Shown here piece after piece: positions 12,501-24,500 of a DNA stretch of 64,000 nucleotides (position 1 is its first letter; every line of letters starts with the position of its first letter). This DNA comes from Distichodus sexfasciatus (taxonomy: Eukaryota; Chordata; Actinopteri; Characiformes; Distichodontidae). A program made the translations under genes and the position numbers. The DNA lies in the NCBI GenBank assembly GCA_032718565.1, contig JAVGVS010000042.1, positions 1,657,207 to 1,721,206 of the forward strand, in the 5' to 3' direction. The notes under the pieces were generated by a model. It was not told the DNA's origin, ran no database searches, and worked only from the letters and a program-made list of their open reading frames with translations.

Positions 12501-15500
12501 AATGGTACCCAGGCACCGCCTAGAGAGCAGTTGTTGGGAACAGTACCCAGGCGCTGCCCATGTCAGATGCCCACTGCATCTATGCAGAACAATGTCCCCG
12601 GGGATGTCCACCTCCCAGGTGTCCAGGTAACCCAAGTGACAGTACCCAGATGCTGCCCAGGGAGCAATACATCCATGTAGACAGAAGTCTAGATGCTGCT
12701 CACATGCCACTTGCTGTGGGGGCACAATTCAGAAAATCTCATGATTCGATTCGATTTGATTCCGATTCTTGGTCTCACAATTCGATTCAAAATCAATTCA
12801 CGATTCAACACACAGATGAATTTGTTGCCAGATTGCTGTTTTAAGTTACTTTTCCCATTTAACTGTGGCAAAGAAACAAACAAACAAAAAAGAATCACAC
12901 TGAATCAAATGTAGTTTAGGGTTAGAGTTATGAATCGGCACAGAAGCGATTCAATTCGATTCAATTTTTTGCACATCCCTACCAGTTGCCCAGGTAACCT
13001 GTGTAACAGTTCCTGAACACTACTTGTAAACCAGTGCTTGCAAACAGAATCCGGGTGCTGTTTAAATCCACCATAATCAGAGTAGAAGCTGCGGGCAGTT
13101 GACCTGAGCAGCACCTGGGTACCGTTTCCAAGGACTGCTCCCTGTTCACTGCCCATGCCAGCTCCTCTTACTAGGTGGTGTTACAGACACTCACTTACAG
13201 CTACATGGGCTGTTTGGAAACCATTTAAGACAAAATTTGCAAAGAGAGAGGCAGTGAAGAATATTCTACCATAGATGAGGCTTTTTCCCCCCCCATAAAC
13301 TGCATACAGAACAGAAAAAAGCTTTATATACAGCAGATTTGTCACGAACGTGGAACATAAAACTAATGAATTTCTCATTATCATCTAATTACATCTCCAG
13401 AGCTTTATGAATACCAGATCATTTGTTTGTTTTCTGAAATCGTTTTTACGATTTTATCTGAGGAATGAGTACGCTGTCATTTTTAATTGATAAATAAAAA
13501 TGAACACTCTGCCGGGCGGGAACAATAGCAGGAACAACTGCTTGCATAGATATGATTGATGTGGATTGAGGAACAGACGGGGGTCTCTTCTAATCGCAGG
13601 ACCTCATTATGTTACTGCTGCTGACGTTTTCAGCTAAACATTGTCATACAGGCTAAAGTCAATCAGCGGAGACAAACCGGAATGAAAGAAAGAGCGAAAC
13701 GGGAGGAATGAGCAATTAGCTTGACGACCGTCGTCAGCAACAATCCAAAGCGCCGTCGGTTCGTCAAACTAAAACCCAACAAACAGTCAGATTAACGAAG
13801 CGCGAGAAAAGTTCCTGCTGCAATCTCTACTCTTCTCAAGGTTGTACACGAGGAATCAAAAAACTGTTTTTTCCCCCCTGCATTTCCAAATGAGCTGATT
13901 AGCCATGAGAAAACGAGACGTCTGGGACAAGCCGCCTTTGGGATAGCGGAACGGCGAATCACCGAGCAAAATCAAGTTGCCATCGTGCGGGTAATTAAAC
14001 TGATGAATAGGAGGTAGAGATGATGGAGTACTAATTGCTCGCCATGCGCAGTCGGAACGCACTTCAATTCCTCTTCGTCTGAGTTTTCTGCCTCTTTATG
14101 CTCCAAACGACATGAAACAACCATAATGATCCCCACTTCAGCCAGAGGGAAGATATTTAAGGAGCGCCAGCTTCGGTGCCGGGAAATGAAGTTTGGCTCA
14201 AAGCCCATTCGTTCAAAATGACCTCTGTCCGACGCTTTCTGCGCTACGCTGTGCACAAGAGAGCGAGGAAACCAGACTAATGACAGCTGCCTTTGTGTGG
14301 GCACAAACGAGATGCTACACCATGTTATTGCAGAGATTTTCAGAGAGACAACGCAGTTATAGCTAATCCGTGGCCTCAGGGTGTCGGCGCAGGAAAGCTC
14401 AAACCGAATATTGCATGTTCTCAATCTAGAAGGAAGGGAAGGGGAGGAAAGGAACTCCGTTGGAAGCCGACGTGAAGCAATGACCGGTATTTCATAAGGA
14501 GTTAAGGATCTAATAAAGCATGACCAGCCCAATATCCGAGGGATTCCTCAAGTGCACGTGTTGGGCCCCAGCTAGTTTACATCAATATCCACAAATTACT
14601 TGTTACCGAGGTCCCACTTCAATAAAGCAGTCTGGAATAAAGCCAATAAACTTTTAGCCTCATTAACACCCACTCTTTATGCCAACACCCTCCCCGTCTC
14701 GTTCTCCTTATTCACCACCTACCTACCTCTGCCACCACCCCCACCTCACAGTTTTTTTAATCTGAACATTCCACTCCAGTGGGCGTCAAATCTCTCGAAG
14801 CACAACAGAGCGTCTGGCTGCATGTGAGAAATTTCGAAAGTTTAAAACATTCCCTCCCCTCCGCAGCCACCACCACTCCACCTCCACCTCCACCCTCCTC
14901 CTTTCTCCTCTAGAAGTACAATCTGGGTGCCCAAATGAGCTTTCCAATTGCTTAGCCGTCGAGTGCGGCGGGGGCCTGGGATGCAGCCCCGAGGCCATTA
15001 GTTGGGAATGAAAAGAGTGTTTCAGCACGTCTGCACCTCTGGGATTCACACCCACCTGCATCTATAACCTGACGGAGGCAGCTTCACAAGAGCCCAGAGA
15101 GAAGCCACGCAGCGGCTTTCAACCCAGGGAGCGTTACACAAGCATACGGCGTAATTCCCCGGCACCAGAGCGAGGCGACATTAGGAGTGGGGGGTAATAA
15201 TTGGCACTAACAACGTTTTAAAGTTAAACCCACCGCAGCCCTCCTAGTGGGATCATCAAACAATATTAACCTCATTTCCACAAAGTTTGGAAAAAAACCT
15301 GCACGCCACAAAAAAAAAGCATTCAATACTGAGTTTCTTTCACCCTGCAACTACGTGCGGGCATTAATTTATTTCGCAGACCTTCCTGACCCTTGTTAAA
15401 ATGCTCGTCGTGTGTGAAGCACGCTACATTTAAATTGACACCGTTGACCCGTGCCCCACCCCCCCCACGCCCCCTCCAACCCACCTCAGGAAAAAAAAGC

Positions 15501-18500
15501 AACAGGGAGATTTAACGGCTAAAAAAGAAGAGCGGAGCGGTAATGGGGCGACTCCGAAGAAAACCAATTAGAGCCCATTTTATTTTGTCTTTTTAAAGAG
15601 AGACATCTATGGGGGTGGTAATCTAAAATAAAATGACTCGCTAGCTTAGAAGAGGGTGCTGAGGTTCGGGATTCATGATAAAGCCTTTATCTACCGTCAA
15701 CACCAAACAGGAAGCTGAACTCAAACGGAGAAGTCAACTTGGGCGCGAGACTCTGTCGAACCCGAGGGTGATTTTAGGCTGGGGGTGGGATTGTGGTATG
15801 AAGGATCATGGCAGCAATTACAGCAAATCAGTCGCCGTTGCTTTAATGAGAATATGCAGGTTGCAATAAACCGGCCCCTCTTAAGAGGGCACGGATGAGT
15901 CGCTGCACTTTTTGCTCTCAGGTTCTTGGATAATTTAGAACGACTGCAAATGCGCACGCCGATTCGGACAACGCTGAGCCATGAAGAATGTGTGCAACAA
16001 ACTGAGAAGTTTTCGCCCAGCAGGGCTGCCAGAAAACGGGTTGATAATGGCGTCATTTAATAATTCATAATGTTCTAATATCATTTTTTAATGAAGCCAA
16101 TATTTCCATTTTTAAAACAGCACAAATAAAGAAGTAATACAAGAGCTCCTGAAGACAAAAAACAAAACAAAACATACGGCCGCTCTTGCAAGGGAGGGAC
16201 AATCAGTGAAGCAAAATCACCTTAAATTAGCATTAGTAAGAGAGATTTAATTTGTTAAGATTTAATTCAATTTAATATTATTTCTGTAGCTGCTAAATAC
16301 ACTCATTATTAAAGTCACAAAGGGGTTTACCTGTTTCTTGAAATTTCCATTAAATAAGTCTAGGAGAAAATGTTTACTGTAGACTGAGCTCCGAGCTATT
16401 TTGCACGGCAAAACTAGTAGCTTGACGAACGGAGGTTTTTGGAGAAAACGAGCGCTTATAAGCGGCTATGTAAAATTCTTGATTTTTTAGAGCTTTTAGT
16501 GTTTTGAAACAGTGGAAGGCTCATACTATACTGTTGTGAATATTAAATTCTCATGAAAAAACTTACTTTTCCATCCTAAAACGTGATTCTTTGGAGGTGA
16601 GAATTCACCCAGCAGAATGTTAAAAGTTTTGTTTTGACCGCTTTACTTCAGCTTACGCTTAAATCCACTGGTTGATAGCGTGAAGATATTTCTCCGAATC
16701 CATCTCGTCTCCCGAGTTCAGTTAACCTAACGCAGGTAGGCTATCCGTGTGGCTGTGAATGCAGCGAGACATCAGAACAGAACGTAGCCGCCACCGCACT
16801 AAGCCGCCTGTGAGTTACGGGCGATAGTCAACTTCAGCGCAGATTTCTCCGCTTTCACTTGGCGATAGGTGGAGAAACCCGAATTTTGAATGCTTACATT
16901 CAGTCATATGTCGTCCGATTCATTCCATATAGGTATCGTTTTGAAGCTTGATTTATGTTTATTCACGAAAACATAATAATTTCGAAAATCTGGAGGATAA
17001 TTGGTTTTAAGCAGTGAGTGTGGTCACATTTACATGTGCTGGGTACATGCTAGTAGCAGAGAGCTTGCTGAGACATGAAATCTCTCTCATTCTGATTCAC
17101 AAAGGTATAATGTAAAGCTGAAAATGAATCAAATAATCAAACGGCAGATTTGTCAATAGAACAATAATTGTTATTGGCAGCACCAACACTGAGTAAAGAA
17201 AGGTAAAGATGGCACCGATCCAATACATGGATTTGGTATCGGTCTGATATCGACTGTAACAGCCGGATCGGGTATCTGTGGGCAGATTAGGCATTGGGCA
17301 GATCTATGGAGCCGATCTGTAAATGTGTGCATTGGAAGCAGCACTGCGGTAAAGCTGGTTTATTGCTTGACATTCCCACTAATTCCTACATATCGATATA
17401 ACAACGAGCAGAACAAGCAACACAACACCCTACAACCCCAAAAGCAAATCACACCATTATACTGTTTCATTTCCTTAACAACACCAGCTCTCGCTCGCAA
17501 TCTATGTGCTCCTGATATTTTAGCGCCCAGGATTAGGACCTGTTTTAATCTAATAATTTTTTAGATGTTATTTTAATAATAAATAATTAAGCATATATAA
17601 AAATGGGTGTGTAATTATTACATTGTCTTAGTTAGGAAAACAGATTTACTTCGAGTGTTTCCTTAAGCTTAACAGAACAATCTGTCATGTATTCCAGACA
17701 TTTCTTGAAGCATTATTTTCGTTTAAAAGACTGGAGACTGTGTCGAATATGTGTCATATTGGCAGATATCCAAATTTATAAAAAAGTGGTATTTTGCCAT
17801 GTTTAAAGAAAAGCAGGATTATCCAAGGGTCTGAATTAGGAAATGGGTAGGAGTCTATTCAGCAACGAGCAGGTAAGTAGAGACTTTAAATAATTTAGAC
17901 TCATGTCATGACAAGCGAAAGAAAGCATGTCTCAGTTATATGCATATTATTTTGGACAGGCACCCTAGAGGACAACCCGCGCGAGACGCAAGGTTGAGCT
18001 TTCTGCATACGTTTCCTCCAGTCGCCCATCTTACTGGTGAGGTCCTCCTCTTACGCCGCGACAGCAGGCTCCGTACAACCTGATCTGCTCCAAAAGGACT
18101 TCATGCTAGTAGTTGTAGCGCCTTTTCACAATAGGTAAATGACGCCTTGTTGACGCCGACGCGGACGAAGCCATAAACTTCGTTTCACCTAGTTTTACTT
18201 GTCAGGACGTGAAGGTGGGGGAATGAGAAAGGATCTTTTACTCATGCGGTGTAAGAGAGCAGCACTTCTTGTCAGAGTCACATAACATGACTATTTCATT
18301 TTCCTGGGAATATACGACACGTGGAATGACTTCACACCACCTGGCAGCCATTTAATTATTTTCATCATGACTTCGGCGCCCTACCTCAAACCAAGACATA
18401 GCTCAACTACGAGAGTGTCTCTCGCTGGGGAGATGATTCTGGCCAGTAGCGCAGAAAATGCAATTAAGTTCTCAGTATCTCTTTGCTGAAGCCTAGTACT

Positions 18501-21500
18501 CATCACAAAATGCTACATTGCGGTTGTTACTTCTCATCGAAAGTAACACAACAATTAAGGTTGATTCAATGTCTGCTGATATCACTATGGTACGATTTTG
18601 ACTCGATTCCATTACATGAACATATACTGATTAATCACAATCACTTCCAGTTACATTAAATCACAAAAAGCAACTAACAAACCATTTACCACTTTGATTC
18701 CTGAGCTACGGGCTACGGTAGTCTGTGTTATCGCGCTTAATAAGACCTGTAACAAAACCACCTGACGCCTCTGTGCTTGCTTGGCGAGGATGTTGTAACA
18801 TGTAAGGACGTCTGAGCCAACTTATCTTTGTGGATCGATACTTTGAGTTCGCTGATCAGTCAGTCGATATATCGTTGTAGATCGATGCATTGTTACACCT
18901 CTACTATGAAGCCCCATCAACCTGGGAGCCCCACCATCGTGTGAGCTCACCTCATCGTGCTCTACCCTCCTGTAGGAATTCCTCAGGACTGGACCGACTC
19001 AGAGCTCTCCTGCGCCACTGTGGAACCAGTCGATGGCGGTACAGTTGACCACTTGCCAGGAATCCCCTGCTGGCAAGAGACCCTCAGCTTGTTGCCCACC
19101 GGAAAAGCACATGCCACCATCAAAACATCACAACGCGGGATCTAGCCGGTCGGCCTTGGTTCAGTTTCCAGCCGCCACGCTAACGCTTGTAGAAAAGCAA
19201 ATCCGCCGGTAGATGAAATCAAAACTTCGCAGAATCATCGTTCTTTTGTTGCTCTAATGCGAGGTCTGGTGCTTGCAGACCACCTACAGTGTGTAATTAT
19301 TAGTGATTATTAAACTGCCGAATACCATTATAATTTACCAGAGTGTCCATCGCTCGTCAGCAACCAAGAGAGTTCATGCGACAGTTTATTAAGCCCTTGT
19401 GTTTACTGTTTTACTGCTCACGTAATGTCCAGATCATCATTTTAATACCATTGAGCTCTGTCTTGCACAAAAATATCTGGAGCAAGAGCTAAAATATAAG
19501 CACATGTTAATTGTTTTGCCTGCCTTCATGCTTCCTCTGTGGGTCCCCGCCCAGAGACAAACTCGGCCCCTCTCAAGACTCTACTTTTCAAACCTAACAT
19601 ATAAACAAAAAGAAAAACACATCTACTACATATAGATAAGACGTAAATACAACATATTGCCAAAAGTATTGGGACACTCCCTCAAATCACTGAATTCAGC
19701 TGTTCCAGTCCCCCTGTTTTTCAGGAGTTGGTCTTGGTCCCTTAGTTCCAGTGGAAGGAACTCTTGATGCGACCAAGAGATTTTGGACAATTTCATGCCT
19801 GTCCTTAGGACTAGTTTGCGGACTGCCTCTGTTCCAACATGATCATGCACTCAAGGTCCATATAAAGACATGTGGATGAGAGAGTTCGGCGTGGAGAACT
19901 TGACTGGCCTGGCACAGCCCCAATTCCCAACTCTGAGAGAACACCTTGGGGGGTGAATTAGAGGAGACTGTGAGCTGGGCTTTCTGGCCCATCGCCAAGC
20001 TGACCTCATTGCAAATGCTCTTTCTGGAAGAACTAATGTACCCCATAAACACGCTTCAAATTTTGTGGATAGCCTGAAGAGTTGTTGTTCAACTCTATAT
20101 GAAAGTTTGCGGTTAAGAACGTATTTATTCAAGTTCACGTGTGTAAAAATATGGTGTCTCAATACTTTTGGCAATGTGTGTGGCGTGTAAACTTACACTG
20201 TAAATATTTTATCCATATCCATTAGACGTAAATATCAACCTAAGACTGTTAAAATTGTTTTCAGATATTAGCATAAAAGCATTGCTAATCTCATCATATT
20301 CCAAATCCAGTGAAGCGTCAATATGGAGTTGGTCTGGCTCAAGCAGAGAGTAGCTTCCCGTTTGGTGCCTCCTACAAAGATTTGTGTGTGTCTTAGAAAT
20401 TTTACCGCTCACCCAAAGAGCAGCATTTGTTGGCACCAGGCACTGCTGGACGTGCAGACCTGGCGCAATCTCCGCTCTATTTCATCCCCAAGGGGCTGGA
20501 TGAGGTTGAGGTCAGGACTTTGTGCAGCCCGGTCAAGTTCTTCTACACGAAACTCCCCAAACTCCTCCTGTCTTCATGAAGCTTGTTTTCTGCACAGTCC
20601 TATGGGAACAGCCCTCCCCCAAACTGCTTTCCCCAGAAGATCATCGTATAATTATTCATTTGTGTGAATTGATTCATGAGGTAATTTTTTTGTGTTATTT
20701 TAAACCATTTCTATTCCAGCACTTCTTTTAGGCACCCTTGGCAAGCAGAGGTCCAATTTGAGGAACTCAGGCTTCAATCACGCTCAGGCGCTCACCTTGA
20801 GTTGTCGGCGGACGCGGTCACGATAAAGAACTCCCCAACAAAGTTCTCCCTTGGGCATGTCCAGGAGGCCCAGGCTCAAGACTTCATTCTCACTGCTGAT
20901 GATGCTTTTTCACCTCGCCATCGGGAACAGGTCTGGAATCTCACCTGGGGAGAAAGAGAATGAGAGGGAGAGTAAGAGAGACCAACATGGGCCTTGAAAA
21001 CTAAACAAAAACGTGCAGAGTGCAGATACTGCATTGTACAAAGCTACAAAAGAACTATTTGTTCCGTTTCTGCATTTTATAGGCTTGCAATTTTGTGTAA
21101 TATTTATAATGACATTACTTTAAACTCCAGCCACACCATTACATCAAAATTAGAAAAATTGTAGCTTAACGCAGCTCCCATACTTTGGCAGTGAAAACAA
21201 AGATGGGCTCGGAGCCACCAGGCCCCGGAACACAGCAGCTCTTACCTGATGCCAAAAGGTCGTTGACTAACACGAGAAACTTCTCATCTGCGACCTGGGC
21301 GTCTGTCATGCGGCGGGAAATGACGGTGCCAACATTCTTCAATCCCGCTTTGATGTACAGCGCCGCCAAATCGCTCTGAAAACGTACACAGAGGAATCGC
21401 CGGGTCTTCGCCCAGGGGTGAAAACGAGGCCAGACATGCTCTCCAACCATTTGAACCCCCGAAAGATAGAAAACTGTCTGGACGCTCGTCTAAAAATATG

Positions 21501-24500
21501 ACTTTGTGGGGAAACTTCTGCTTAAAATCCTCATTAACTTCCTTATTCTTATGAATGTACTTGAGCTGGGTCAGCGGGGAAAATGGGGTTGTGGTCAGGA
21601 GGTGAATACTTGCTTACGGTCTAGGTTGCAGTAACGGTCTACGTGGTACAACTTGAGGTAAAGACTCACGCTCAGGGGCTCAATGGTGGTTTTAGTCTCA
21701 AACCGACAACTTTATGGCCTAAAACACAGAGGACACGACGCTGAGAGCTATTAGTTAGTTGGCTTGACATGTAAACACTGCATCTGTATATGTACTGGAT
21801 ATTCCACTAAGAGATTATCTGTCTTTGTGAACACAGCACAGTACACAATGAAATGTGACTTCTGTATTTGACCCATCCGTGAAAGGAGCAGTGGGCAGCT
21901 TTTTGACAGCACCCGGGTAGCAGTGCTTGGAACGGGTGCCTTGCTTCGGAGTACCTCAGTGGTACCTTTTCTGGATCCAGGACTTGAACTCGCCACGATT
22001 AAGAAAATAAATTTCTAAATCAAGACAGCTACCAACTGCCTCAAATACTGTATATGTTCGCCTCTAACAAGAGTATCGTAGACCGATTCTCACTTAATCA
22101 TTGTGCCATTGTTTGTTTCGTTTTAGTAAATTTCACTAGCACGGCACTCTTTCCTCGTTGTACGTCCTGTTCTGTACTTTAGCTTTGTAGAGCTATGTTT
22201 ATAGAAACTGCATTAATACTGCCTCACAGCTCTGTAAATAGCCTAGTGAAACACTGAAAAGAGAGTCTTCAATCTCTGTTTACTTGTTAATGGAGCTCTC
22301 TGAGAAAATAAGCCAATACATTAAGTACAATAGTTTACAGTGAAGACTTTCAGCTTTTGTCATCTTTACAGCGAAGGGAAAAGCAGTGATTATTTGTCAT
22401 TAGAACACACACCACAGCACAGCACACAGCACACAGTGCACCACAAACCAAATGCACCTCTGCATTTGACCCATCCCTGAAGGAGCAGTGGGCAGCTGAC
22501 ACGGGGCAGCACCCGGGGATCAGTTCTTGGGGACGGTACCAGTGGCACCTTCACCGGTCCGGGGATCCCAACCGCACCTTCTCATCATAGTCTGCTAATT
22601 GTACAGCAAATAATAATATTAATGATGATGACAATAATAATAACTGGCTAGTGATGGCGGTCTAGTGGTAGGATAGCTCACCATGAATGAAGAAGAGGTT
22701 ACAGGTTCAAATCCGCCTATTCTGTATCCAAATCTTCACCATTGGGCCCCTAAGTGAGACCCCGATCACAAAGCTGCTCCAGTTAGACTGTAATTAGGGA
22801 ATGGAAGTGGCGCTGGACAAAAACTGATAAATACTACTAAATGTAAATGTAATAATACATACATTATAACAACTTTATTTATATAATATTCTTCTCCAAC
22901 CCGAGGACTTTCAGCATGTAATTATGTTCATCTAAAGGATTTAAATAAAAAGCACCTTCAGGTCGGCAATGCCATAACCCTTCTTCAGCGTGATCTGGAA
23001 GACTTCGAGCGAGCCGATGAAGTCTGCCAGTCTGGTCAGGCTCTGCTTGCCGCTGCCGCCCACCCCACGAAAAGCAGGGCGCTTCTGGGAGACTCCAGGA
23101 TGTGTTGATGCCATTAAAGGATCCAGACACAAGGGTGCAAACAACAGGAGGAGTGAGCATTGTTACCGTCAGAATCATCATCATAATCATCATCATCATC
23201 ATCGTCAGCCTGTGTTTAGATCATCATCATCAACATCTTCCCTGCTATCGTCCCCAAGAACGTAATAAAAACCGTAATCGCTGACTGTTTCCTCTTAGTT
23301 ATGGTCGCAGTGCTACTCAACTGGCAGTGGAGACCGGAGCTATTTTCTGTGCTGCAAAAATGGAACAGCAGCATCAGGGTCGGACGAGAAAACACGATAC
23401 AAATATGTATTGCAAAGTCTGGATGCACAAAAAATCCACAAGGTGTGACCCCCCCTTACAACCAGCCAATCACGGAGCTTTATAATGGAGCATACTGCAA
23501 ATCACGTAACAGGTTTAGGGTTCAGCTCCATGAGGGAGAGCGAAGGAGGATAAAGAAGGGGCTGGAAGAGAGAATGAAGAAAGGTCTGGGAGAAAAAACA
23601 AATAAAGAATGAAGACCAGAAAGAGAATTAAAGGTTGGGGGAACAAAAAAAGGGTGGGAGGAGGAGGGATGGTGAAAGGAAAGTGAAGAAAAAGAAAAGA
23701 AAAAAGAAGAAGAGATGCAGATAGAGATTTAAGAAGGAACTGAGAAGAGAGAATGAAGGAGAGAAAGACGGGGGGGGCGTGAATGAAGTGATTGGAGAGA
23801 GAGAATGACAGAAGGAGACAGAAAAGAGAGAAGGTGAGATGGGGATTAGAGAGAGAGAATGATGAAGGGATTGGGAGGGAGAGAGAATGACGAAGGGATT
23901 GGGAGAGAGAGATAATGAGCAGTGGGACAGAGAGGGAGAGGAGGAACAGATGAAGGGATGGGGAGAGAGAATGAGAATGATTGGGAGAGGAATGATGTAG
24001 GGATTGGGAGAGAGAGAGAATGAGGAAGGGATTGGGAGAGAGGGAATGATGTAGGGATTGGGAGAGAGAGAGAATAAGGAAGGGATTGGGAGAGAGGGAA
24101 TGATGTAGGGATTGGGAGAGAGAGAGAATAAGGAAGGGATTGGGAGAGAGGGAATGATGTAAGGATTGGGAGAGAGAGAGAATAAGGAAGGGATTGGGAG
24201 AGAGAGAATGAGGAAGGGATTGGGAGAGAGGGAATGATGTAGGGATTGGGAGAGAGGGAATGATGTAGGGATTGGGAAAGAGAGAATGAGGAAGGGACTG
24301 GGAGAGAGAAGGAGGAGATGGAGAGAGGGAATGATGTAGGGATTGGGAGAGAGAGAATGAGGAAGGGACTGGGAGAGAGGGAATGATGTAGGGATTGGGA
24401 GAGAGGGAATGATGTGATTTGGGAGAGGGAATGATGTGAAGGATTGGAGAGAGAGAATGAGGAAGGATGGAGAGAGAGGGAATGATGTAGGGATTGGGAA

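Noticed and set aside
13972..14532. 186-codon minus-strand open frame
   Set aside because: No family resemblance, no splice or start support; probably chance.
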